Source: Bacteroidota bacterium
GTDB taxonomy: Bacteria > Bacteroidota > Bacteroidia > Flavobacteriales_D > Crocinitomicaceae
Length of the DNA stretch: 32,815 nt
Assembly (NCBI GenBank): GCA_024280295.1
Contig: JAJRQK010000024.1
Span: 1 to 32,815, forward strand
Reading direction: 5' to 3'
A model generated the notes under the pieces. The model saw nothing but the letters and a program-made list of their open reading frames with translations. It was not told where the DNA came from and ran no database searches. This document shows, in pieces, positions 26,386-32,815 of this stretch. Each line of letters opens with the position of its first letter. Position 1 is the stretch's first letter. The translations under genes and the position numbers were made by a program.

Positions 26386-27528
26386 CTAATAATTATGTAA
26401 ATCAATTCCATCACTCTCAATCATATCCACCCAACGCTTCATCTTCTTTTGAATTACACGGAAATGATGCTTGTCCTCTTCTGTAATCAATGAAATCGCA
26501 TCTCCAGGAGTTTCAGCACGACCTGTACGACCAATTCTATGAATGTAATCTTTAGGCGATCTTGGAAGTTCGTAGTTAATTACACAAGGCATATTTTCAA
26601 TGTCGATTCCTCTAGCAAGAAGATCTGTTGATACCAAAACGTTTACTTTTCCTTGTTTAAACGCGATTAATGATTCACGTCGTGATCCTTGACTTTTCTT
26701 GCTGTGAATTGCGCGAGCTTCAATGCCATTACTCTTTAATTTATCAACTACGTTATCCGCTTGAAAAACGGAGGATGTAAACACCAATACTTGCTTGAAA
26801 TTGTTGTTTTTTATTATATAGCGCAATAATGGACCTTTTCTTTCTTCTGTGACGTTGTAAGCGACTTGCTTGATTAACGAGAGGTTTTCTTTTTCTCCTT
26901 CAATTTTAACAACTACTGGATTGTCAAGCAGCAATTGATTTACTGCTGAAACATCATCGCTAAGTGTTGCTGAGAATAATAAGTTCTGCCGTTTTTTTGG
27001 AAGAAGGTTGAAAATTTGAGTCATTTCGTCCTTGAAACCCAAATTGAGCATTTTATCCGCTTCATCAAGTACAAGTGTTGAAATAGTTGACAGATGAACG
27101 GCATTTTTCGACTCCAATTCGATCAACCTTCCAGGAGTTGCAACAAGTACATTAACACCGCGAATTGATTTCATTTGAGGATTAATCGAAACGCCTCCAA
27201 AAACGGAAACAGTTCGCACTGATTCAGGCAAATTCGTGCTGAATGATCTGAAAACGTCTGCAACCTGCCCTGCTAATTCACGTGTTGGAACTAAAACTAA
27301 AACATTCACATGCCGGCTATCAGGATCCATGTTCCCAATCAGATTACTCAAAATAGGGAGGACGTAACTCGCTGTTTTCCCTGACCCTGTTTGAGCAATA
27401 CCTAGAAGATCTCGCCCTTCAAGGATCGCAGGAATTGCCTGTTCTTGAATCGGGAAGGGTTTTTCATAATCGTGAGCAGGTAATCCTTTTGTAATGAAAA
27501 TGGGTAAACCTAGAGAGCTAAATGGCAT
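26386..27528 (-). CDS. DEAD-box ATP-dependent RNA helicase
   Basis: 380 residues, ATG at 27528. Motifs: 'FPIQEQAIPAIL', Walker A 'AQTGSGKT', 'PTRELA', 'TPGRL', DEAD, 'SATL', 'VFTSSVFQ', 'RGIDIE', 'HRIGRTGR'. It lacks the basic low-complexity tail of its neighbour and ends shortly after the core, so it is a minimal helicase. It is clearly diverged from the neighbour, so this is not a recent duplication. Its start region is divergent from the LytS-type kinase. Confidence 0.94.
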   Translation of the reverse strand: MPFSSLGLPIFITKGLPAHDYEKPFPIQEQAIPAILEGRDLLGIAQTGSGKTASYVLPILSNLIGNMDPDSRHVNVLVLVPTRELAGQVADVFRSFSTNLPESVRTVSVFGGVSINPQMKSIRGVNVLVATPGRLIELESKNAVHLSTISTLVLDEADKMLNLGFKDEMTQIFNLLPKKRQNLLFSATLSDDVSAVNQLLLDNPVVVKIEGEKENLSLIKQVAYNVTEERKGPLLRYIIKNNNFKQVLVFTSSVFQADNVVDKLKSNGIEARAIHSKKSQGSRRESLIAFKQGKVNVLVSTDLLARGIDIENMPCVINYELPRSPKDYIHRIGRTGRAETPGDAISLITEEDKHHFRVIQKKMKRWVDMIESDGIDLHNY

Positions 27529-27557
27529 AAAAATGGACGTCTATTTATTGTTTTGTG

Positions 27558-27565
27558 CAAATGTA
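27558..27565 (-). promoter_or_regulatory. -7 box (TACATTTG) of the second helicase gene
   Basis: Exact TAnnTTTG match on the minus strand, ending 29 bp before the ATG. No clear -33 TTG. Confidence 0.5.
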
Positions 27566-27663
27566 CGTATTCGATTGAAAGCCGATCGGATAATTTGGAA
27601 GAAAGATATAGATATTCGATGCATTTTATCCAACTACTTTAATGGTCAATGGTAGCTTTAAAA

Positions 27664-27736
27664 CGAACGTTCGCAAAACAAATCCACTATTTGGTACAGA
27701 CGATAAGGTTTGGTATACCGAATTTCATCATTTTTG
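27664..27736 (+). promoter_or_regulatory. Upstream region of the sensor kinase: palindrome CGAACGTTCG, single TTCGCAAAAC box, weak promoter
   Basis: CGAACGTTCG (27664-27673) overlaps TTCGCAAAAC (27670-27679), the same word as in the LytTR-type boxes further right, here without a good second copy 21 bp away. A candidate promoter follows: TTG 27710-27712, 16 bp, CATTTTTG 27729-27736. The kinase starts 13 bp later. Confidence 0.4.
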
Positions 27737-27748
27737 TGATAGTTAAAT

Positions 27749-30652
27749 TTGAAAGTATATTATCACATAGCGCGATTATTCTGTGTATTCATTTTTTGTG
27801 CATCGCTTTTCCATAGTTACGCTCAACAATCATCTCATTTTTATTTAGGTTCCGACGAATTCGCTAATCGTCATATTTACTCATTGATTCATCATTCAGA
27901 TAAATTACTCTATGTTGGAACTAACGATGGCCTATTAGTCTATAAGAATGGGGCTTTTGAAACAATAAAACCTGCTCCAGGGCAAATTGGTAATTCGATT
28001 TTTTCATTAGTAGGCAATAGTAAAGGAGTCCTGCATTGTGCGAATTTGTCAGGTCAGCTATTTAAAGTTATAGACGGTCGACTTGTCTATCTAGACCAAT
28101 TACCTCCTGAATTCTTAGGCTCAGGTGTTATGTTTACGTTTGATGCAAATGACATATTGATCGTTGTTTCTGATGGTATAGTCAAGCGTCAAGACGACCA
28201 ATGGCAAAGAATATATAACCCAAGTACTCAATTTCAATTTCAAGTAAATCCTTTTGATCGATCCAATATTTTGACGTCAGATTCATCAAATGCACAAATA
28301 ATATGTCTTCAGAATGGAGCTTTTGGTCCTGAGGTTATGCTTCCCACGGAGTTTATTGGTTTTAGTAGTTCCTTCTTTTCGGGCAGACTAAATGGTGATT
28401 TAATTTCTATGAATAACCAAGGAACCATCTATAAGCATGAAGATAAACAAATTGAATATTTGAAGGGACTTAACGTACGAGAGTACATTCAAGTGGATGA
28501 TAATCAAATCTGGGCACTTGATCAGACGCGTGGACTTCAATTAATTTCAATGAAAAATAAGGAGCTAAATCTTGGCGCTTTATTGTTCGAATCAGAATTC
28601 ATTTCTTCCATTTCCAGATCTAACAATGGGACAATTTTTCTTGGTACGTTTAATCACGGGATTGTTGTAATTCCAAATATTGACAGTGATGTAACTTTTA
28701 TTGAGAATCGATATTTGGCAAGTATATGTGCTACTTCGTCAGCAATTGTGGCGTTGGATAATTCAGGATCAATCTATGCGATTTCTGACAATGAGCTCAC
28801 ATTATATAAAGAGAAGGCATCTTATGAAAGAGGTAATGTGATGAGCTTTCCTGGAGTCAATTTCGGGATTGATCCAAATCAGAAATCGCTTATATATGAT
28901 TTTCAACTTGGTAAAATAAAAACGCTTATAGGCGTATTAAAAGATGGCGTTCAAATCGATGAGACAACTGCAATATTAGCAACATCTAAAGGTTTATTTC
29001 GTAAAGGAGAAGGCGCCAATCAGCTTAATTGGATTGATTGTTTTAATGGTTTTAATGATTTTAATGGTTGGTCAAGACTCTCTCCAAAGAGTTACCGCGC
29101 TAGAGCTGTTACATTTGACACGAAGAATCACGATCTATATTATTCAACTCAAAAAGAACTTAGACAACTAAATGCGAAGGGGCAATTAGATGTAATCAAA
29201 ATTGATGGAGAAGATATTGCCTGCAACGACTTGATTTACAAGAATGGCTTCGTTTGGTGTGCCACTCAGAAATATGGTATTCTCAAGATTAAAAATGGAA
29301 AGATTGTTAAGAAAATATCAATCGATCATGGACTTGGAAATGCTTATGTTTTTAAAATTGAGTTTTATGATGCAAAACTCTTCATCTCTCATAGGAGTGG
29401 ATTTCAGATTTACAACGAAAGCAACCATCGCTGGAAATCAATTGGAACAGCAGAAGGTGTAAAAAATGGATCGGTCAGAAGTTTTACATTTCATAATTCC
29501 AAACTTTATGTCCTTTCCAGAGGAAAGCTAATTTCTCTTCCATTAGATCAACTTGAAAAGAAACCAGATTACGTACTACATATCCCACTCGTTAAATTAG
29601 GTTCTTTTGAGTTGAAAGAAGGCCGAGAGTCGAGTTATTCGTATGGACAGAACCACTTAATAGTAAAATTTGATTTTAGAGGAATTGAATTTGAATCTGA
29701 AGCAAGAATCCAATATCGACTTATTGGACTAAGTGATAAGTGGAAGGAAATGGTATCTACGACTTCAGAAGTTGAATTTAACGCGCTCGCCGCTGGTGAA
29801 TACGAATTACAAATTCGAACAAAATATCGATCAGTAATAACTGAAAGTCAATGTTACCCATTCAATGTTACTCCACCTTTCTGGCAGACAATCGGGTTTT
29901 ATATGTTAATCGTCTTTTTCACAATAGTTGTCTTAGTTGTGTTCTTCCGATTTCGATTGAAAAGAAGTCGAATTGAACAAAAAAGAGCATTGGATAGGCA
30001 AAAAATGCAGACCGATTTATTTGAATCCGAATTAAAAGCGCTTCGTTCACAGATGAATCCACATTTTATTTTCAACTCTCTAAACTCTATTCAAGCGTTG
30101 GTTTTGAAGGAGGATACAGAGAGTTCGTATGACTATATCACACTTTTCGCCAAATTAGTGCGTAATACGCTTAATTATTCGAACCGTGAATTTATACCCA
30201 TAGAGAGTGAATTGGAATTTCTCGAAGTTTATCTTTCCCTTGAGAAGTTACGATTTGGCGACAGTTTTAATTACGAAATTGTGTTTGATGGAGACAAGAA
30301 CATTGATGTCCCATCACTTTTAGTTCAACCATTTATTGAGAACGCTTTGGTACATGGCTTAATGCATCGTAAGGGATTGAAAGAGCTATCAATCAGATTT
30401 GAATTAACAGACCTATTGACCTGCACAATTATAGATAATGGCATTGGAAGAGAGAAGTCTAGAGAAATCCAAAAACGAAGAAATGGTGATCATGAATCTT
30501 TTGCATTATCTGCAATAGAGCAACGAATGAATCTACTTAATAAACAACTCGGTGATCAGGTTGGGAGCTATAAAATTGAAGATCTTTATAAAGATACTGT
30601 TGCTACGGGAACAAAAGTAAAAATTGTCATACCTTTTATACCACATTATTGA
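27749..30652 (+). CDS. LytS/YehU-type sensor histidine kinase with extracytoplasmic beta-propeller and Y_Y_Y domain
   Basis: 967 residues. The start is TTG 27749: a TAG lies 9 bp upstream in frame and no other initiator precedes the signal peptide (LFCVFIFCASLFHSYAQQ). Residues about 25-620 form a propeller-like series of Reg_prop-type repeats ('IYSLIHHSDKLLYVGTNDGL', 'GTIFLGTFNHGIVVI', 'GFVWCATQKYGILKIKNG'), then a Y_Y_Y-like beta domain ('IQYRLIGLSDKWKE...LAAGEYELQIRT'), a transmembrane helix at about 711-735, and a His_kinase domain of the LytS class with phospho-acceptor His 772 in 'NPHFIFNSLNS', an N-box 'QPFIENALVHGL' and a G-box 'DNGIGREKS'. The partner is the LytTR regulator 70 bp downstream. 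The propeller suggests sensing of an external ligand, in other members often a glycan. Confidence 0.93.
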   Translation: MKVYYHIARLFCVFIFCASLFHSYAQQSSHFYLGSDEFANRHIYSLIHHSDKLLYVGTNDGLLVYKNGAFETIKPAPGQIGNSIFSLVGNSKGVLHCANLSGQLFKVIDGRLVYLDQLPPEFLGSGVMFTFDANDILIVVSDGIVKRQDDQWQRIYNPSTQFQFQVNPFDRSNILTSDSSNAQIICLQNGAFGPEVMLPTEFIGFSSSFFSGRLNGDLISMNNQGTIYKHEDKQIEYLKGLNVREYIQVDDNQIWALDQTRGLQLISMKNKELNLGALLFESEFISSISRSNNGTIFLGTFNHGIVVIPNIDSDVTFIENRYLASICATSSAIVALDNSGSIYAISDNELTLYKEKASYERGNVMSFPGVNFGIDPNQKSLIYDFQLGKIKTLIGVLKDGVQIDETTAILATSKGLFRKGEGANQLNWIDCFNGFNDFNGWSRLSPKSYRARAVTFDTKNHDLYYSTQKELRQLNAKGQLDVIKIDGEDIACNDLIYKNGFVWCATQKYGILKIKNGKIVKKISIDHGLGNAYVFKIEFYDAKLFISHRSGFQIYNESNHRWKSIGTAEGVKNGSVRSFTFHNSKLYVLSRGKLISLPLDQLEKKPDYVLHIPLVKLGSFELKEGRESSYSYGQNHLIVKFDFRGIEFESEARIQYRLIGLSDKWKEMVSTTSEVEFNALAAGEYELQIRTKYRSVITESQCYPFNVTPPFWQTIGFYMLIVFFTIVVLVVFFRFRLKRSRIEQKRALDRQKMQTDLFESELKALRSQMNPHFIFNSLNSIQALVLKEDTESSYDYITLFAKLVRNTLNYSNREFIPIESELEFLEVYLSLEKLRFGDSFNYEIVFDGDKNIDVPSLLVQPFIENALVHGLMHRKGLKELSIRFELTDLLTCTIIDNGIGREKSREIQKRRNGDHESFALSAIEQRMNLLNKQLGDQVGSYKIEDLYKDTVATGTKVKIVIPFIPHY

Positions 30653-30718
30653 TTCGCAAAATGAAACCCTAGTTGCGCAAAATGAATTTAATCAATACAA
30701 AAATTCTTAGTTGATTTG
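30653..30718 (+). promoter_or_regulatory. LytTR-type direct repeats and -7 box before the response regulator
   Basis: TTCGCAAAAT at 30653 and TGCGCAAAAT at 30674 are 21 bp apart, and TTGATTTG (one change from TAnnTTTG) starts at 30711, 37 bp after the second repeat. The first repeat begins directly after the kinase stop codon. The ATG at 30723 is 4 bp after the -7 box. Confidence 0.6.
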
Positions 30719-30722
30719 AAAG

Positions 30723-31481
30723 ATGGAAAAATTGAGAATCATACTTGTTGACGACGAAGACTTAGCATTGGATGTGCTGACGAATTTAATCTGTCGATCA
30801 AGCACTCCTGTTGATATTGTTGCCACATGTAATGATGTTCTTGAAGCAGTGAATAAAATTAATGAATTGAAGCCTGATGTTGTTTTCTTGGATGTTCAGA
30901 TGCCAGATTACGCGGGATATGAGATTGTTAATTTCTTTGATGAAATCAATTTTGAAATAATATTTGTTACAGCTTATGACCAATATGCAATTAAAGCGTT
31001 TGAATTAAGTGCGATTGATTATATAGTAAAACCTGTTGAACGTTATAGACTGGAAGAGGCACTCCAAAAAGTGATGGAGAAGCGCGAACAGATTGCTGTA
31101 AAGGAGAATTATCAAGTACTTCTAGACTCTATGCGCGGTAAAGAATTGGGGAAAATCATTCTTCCAGAAATAACGGATGGACAATTAAGTCGTCGCGTTC
31201 TTCACTTTAAAGATATCATTGCAGTTGAAGCAATGCGGTCTTATTGTCAGATTCATTTAAAAGACGAGTCTCCTTTTTTAATCAGCAGAAATTTAAAGTA
31301 TTTTGAATCGCTACTACCTGAAAAGCACACGTTTTTTAGATCTCACAGGTCATGGATTTTAAACCTAGATTATGTTGAGAAGTATTACCGAAAATCTGAT
31401 GAAGTGGGTATGGGTAAAGATATTGTTGCAAAAGTTTCGAAGAACCGATTGAGTCTCTTTGAGGAACAAACAACAACCTAG
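30723..31481 (+). CDS. LytTR-family response regulator
   Basis: 252 residues. Receiver domain 1-120: acidic pocket D10, D11 and E12, phospho-acceptor D57 in 'VVFLDVQMP', T82 in 'FVTAYD', K102 in 'VKPVERY'. A linker follows, then a LytTR DNA-binding domain at about 145-250 ('RRVLHFKDIIAVEAMRSYCQ', 'LPEKHTFFRSHRSWILNLDY'). LytTR proteins bind two short direct repeats about two helical turns apart. Exactly such repeats occur before this gene and before the two LRR genes, so autoregulation and control of the LRR genes is the simplest reading (inference). It is cognate to the kinase directly upstream. Confidence 0.94.
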   Translation: MEKLRIILVDDEDLALDVLTNLICRSSTPVDIVATCNDVLEAVNKINELKPDVVFLDVQMPDYAGYEIVNFFDEINFEIIFVTAYDQYAIKAFELSAIDYIVKPVERYRLEEALQKVMEKREQIAVKENYQVLLDSMRGKELGKIILPEITDGQLSRRVLHFKDIIAVEAMRSYCQIHLKDESPFLISRNLKYFESLLPEKHTFFRSHRSWILNLDYVEKYYRKSDEVGMGKDIVAKVSKNRLSLFEEQTTT

Positions 31482-31486
31482 CTAGT

Positions 31487-31624
31487 CGTTCGCAAGAATA
31501 ATTCCGCCCTTCGCAAAACGCATTATTTTCATCCTTCCAATTGCTTTAATCTTGTATCAACTAATTTAAAACAGATGATATGAAAAGAATGATACTCTTA
31601 CTTCTCTTGGGAAGTGCAACAATG
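31487..31624 (+). repeat. Tandem-duplicated gene start unit, copy 1 (operator, promoter, leader, signal peptide)
   Basis: It matches 32678-32815 with no length change between the operator and the ATG (93 bp in both). The operator core, the last part of the leader and all 45 visible coding bases are identical; the stretch between operator and -7 box is diverged. Confidence 0.85.
31489..31554 (+). promoter_or_regulatory. LytTR-type direct repeats and -7 box before the first LRR gene
   Basis: TTCGCAA at 31489 and 31510 (21 bp apart); TAATCTTG, a one-mismatch -7 box, starts at 31547, 37 bp after the second repeat. No TTG at -33, as expected for an activator-dependent promoter. Confidence 0.65.
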
Positions 31625-32620
31625 ACAAATGCACAAATTGTGAATATTCCTGATGCCAATTTTAAAGCTTATTTGGTGGGTAACGCGTTAATTAACACGA
31701 ATGCGGATGCAGAAATACAAGTAAGTGAAGCGAACGGGTTTGCAGGATCAATTTACTGCCATAGTTTATCAATTTTAAACTTTACAGGAATTGAAGCATT
31801 TATTCTCTTAGATAGTTTAACATGTAGCGGGAACTCATTGTCTACAATAGATTTATCTAGTAATACTTCATTAAGATACCTGTATTGCGTTGGGAATTCA
31901 TGGACTTCGTTGGACGTTAGTAATAATGCTGCACTAACTTACTTGAATTGCGCCGCTAATTCATTAACGACTCTTGATGTAAGCAATAATACATTATTAA
32001 CATCATTGGTTTTTACAGGAAATTCCCTATCGGCAATTGATATTACTAATAATTCGTCATTACTGACATTAGGTTGTAGCAATAACTTACTTAGCTCTAT
32101 AGATGTGAGTAATAATTTGTTGTTGAGATATTTAATATGCAGGAATAATTCTTTAAGTATCTTTGATTTAAGTAATCATAGTGATTTATTTTGGTTTGAT
32201 GCGGATGACAATAATTTTGCAGACTTAAATATTGCTAATGCAAATAATATTAATTTTTTAACCTTCTCTATTACTGGTAATCCTAATTTAAGCTGCATTG
32301 AAGTAGATGATGTTGCCTACAGCACCACTAACTGGCTGGGCATCGATGCAACCACAAGTTTTAGTACAAATTGCAATGGAGCAAGTATTGATGAACTAGG
32401 TTCAATTACTGTTAATGTATTCCCCAATCCAACATCTTCATCACTCACCATTGAGTCTTCAGAAAACATAGAATCAGTTGCCATATACAACACGCTCGGT
32501 CAATTAGTTCAACAAGAATTCACAACGTATTTTTCAGTAGAAAATCTTCCAACTGGAATCTATATGATCCATGCGGAAACAGAAATCGGAATTATCCGAA
32601 GTCGATTTGTAAAAGAGTAG
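31580..32620 (+). CDS. Secreted leucine-rich-repeat protein with T9SS type A sorting domain
   Basis: 346 residues. Signal peptide MKRMILLLLLGSATMTNAQ, then an N-terminal cap 'VNIPDANFKAYLVGN', and about seven 21-residue leucine-rich repeats (pattern L-x-x-L-x-C-x-x-N-x-L-x-x-I/L-D-V-S-N-N) at about 75-222. A short beta segment follows, and a sorting domain with 'VNVFPNPTSSSLTI' and 'LPTGIYMIHA'. LRR solenoids of this type bind proteins or glycans; the protein should end up on the surface or outside. It follows the response regulator by 98 bp under its own promoter with LytTR-type boxes. A second copy of the gene start follows 150 bp after its stop, so it is one member of a tandem family. Confidence 0.9.
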   Translation: MKRMILLLLLGSATMTNAQIVNIPDANFKAYLVGNALINTNADAEIQVSEANGFAGSIYCHSLSILNFTGIEAFILLDSLTCSGNSLSTIDLSSNTSLRYLYCVGNSWTSLDVSNNAALTYLNCAANSLTTLDVSNNTLLTSLVFTGNSLSAIDITNNSSLLTLGCSNNLLSSIDVSNNLLLRYLICRNNSLSIFDLSNHSDLFWFDADDNNFADLNIANANNINFLTFSITGNPNLSCIEVDDVAYSTTNWLGIDATTSFSTNCNGASIDELGSITVNVFPNPTSSSLTIESSENIESVAIYNTLGQLVQQEFTTYFSVENLPTGIYMIHAETEIGIIRSRFVKE

Positions 32621-32642
32621 CGTAGTTTTTCATATAAGGGAG

Positions 32643-32677
32643 CCGGTTTTCGTCTTAGGATGGAGGTCGGTTTTTTT
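32643..32677 (+). terminator. Probable terminator of the first LRR gene
   Basis: Stem CCGGTTTTC / GGAGGTCGG (nine pairs, several G-T), 10-nt loop, then TTTTTTT. It ends directly before the next operator and separates the two LRR transcription units. Confidence 0.65.
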
Positions 32678-32679
32678 CG

Positions 32680-32745
32680 TTCGCAAGAATAATCCTATCC
32701 TTCGCAAAACGCAATTTTCTAATTTTTGAAGATGTCTTATTCTTG
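32680..32745 (+). promoter_or_regulatory. LytTR-type direct repeats and -7 box before the second LRR gene
   Basis: TTCGCAA at 32680 and 32701 (21 bp apart); TATTCTTG starts at 32738, 37 bp after the second repeat, the same geometry as the first copy. Confidence 0.65.
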
Positions 32746-32770
32746 TATCAACTAATTTAAAATAGATGAT

Positions 32771-32815
32771 ATGAAAAGAATGATACTCTTACTTCTCTTG
32801 GGAAGTGCAACAATG
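32771..32815 (+). CDS. Start of a second LRR/T9SS-type gene (3' end outside window)
   Basis: Only 15 codons are visible (MKRMILLLLLGSATM). They are identical at the DNA level to the first 45 bp of the LRR gene at 31580, and the leader and operator are also duplicated. By analogy it encodes a paralogous secreted LRR protein; the repeats and sorting domain cannot be seen. Confidence 0.7.
   Translation, partial: MKRMILLLLLGSATM

Larger units (their letters stand above)
32678..32815 (+). repeat. Tandem-duplicated gene start unit, copy 2
   Basis: Second copy of 31487-31624, running to the window edge. The duplicated unit is therefore at least one promoter plus gene, with a period of 1191 bp. Confidence 0.85.

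Noticed and set aside
31575-31583. Two-codon mini-ORF (ATG-ATA-TGA) overlapping the LRR start, present in both copies
   Set aside because: It is part of the duplicated leader, so its presence in both is not independent evidence for a regulatory upstream ORF.

Overview
The window is a low-GC chromosomal segment from a Bacteroidota bacterium, most likely a Flavobacteriales/Crocinitomicaceae-type lineage. The signs are several secreted proteins with a C-terminal type IX secretion (T9SS) type A sorting domain, a single fused secDF gene, promoters of the Bacteroidota form TTG-N17-23-TAnnTTTG, almost no Shine-Dalgarno sequences, and repeated use of TTG/GTG starts. No rRNA, tRNA, CRISPR array or replication origin was seen.

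Layout. 2-2458: 3' part of a large secreted multidomain T9SS protein. 2570-4192: a membrane-anchored TPR protein with a cytoplasmic LuxR-type helix-turn-helix. 4277-4384: a 35-residue membrane miniprotein. 4427-6760: a choice-of-anchor B-like secreted protein cut in two by one in-frame TAA. 6832-9077: a compact operon of a membrane-tethered family 2 glycosyltransferase, a HAD phosphatase and a MORN/YwqK-like exported protein. 9248-11926: a large glycine-rich T9SS protein. 12030-12719: a lipoprotein. 12992-16102: secDF with a clear promoter and terminator.

16161-17014 is a gene graveyard. It holds two opposed pieces of an IS3-family element, a parE-like toxin remnant with a stop and a frameshift, and the N-terminal stub of a Dph6-like PP-loop ATPase. 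Then on the minus strand come a class V aminotransferase and, upstream of it in the same operon, a tandem CbbX/SpoVK-type AAA+ ATPase with two N-terminal beta-domain repeats. Divergent from it is a TPR-SpoIIE phosphatase (20898-23057). A DoxX-like protein follows, then a 620-bp stretch with a possible 44-residue membrane peptide and an orphan terminator, a lipoprotein, and two DEAD-box helicases.

The right end (27664-32815) reads as one regulatory unit: a LytS-type sensor kinase with a predicted extracytoplasmic beta-propeller, a LytTR response regulator, and a tandem series of secreted leucine-rich-repeat T9SS proteins, the second copy cut by the window end. The promoters of the regulator and of both LRR genes carry the same element: two TTCGCAA-like direct repeats exactly 21 bp apart, the second exactly 37 bp before a -7 box. 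I infer that the regulator binds these repeats and controls itself and an expanding family of surface proteins. This is the most interesting system in the window.
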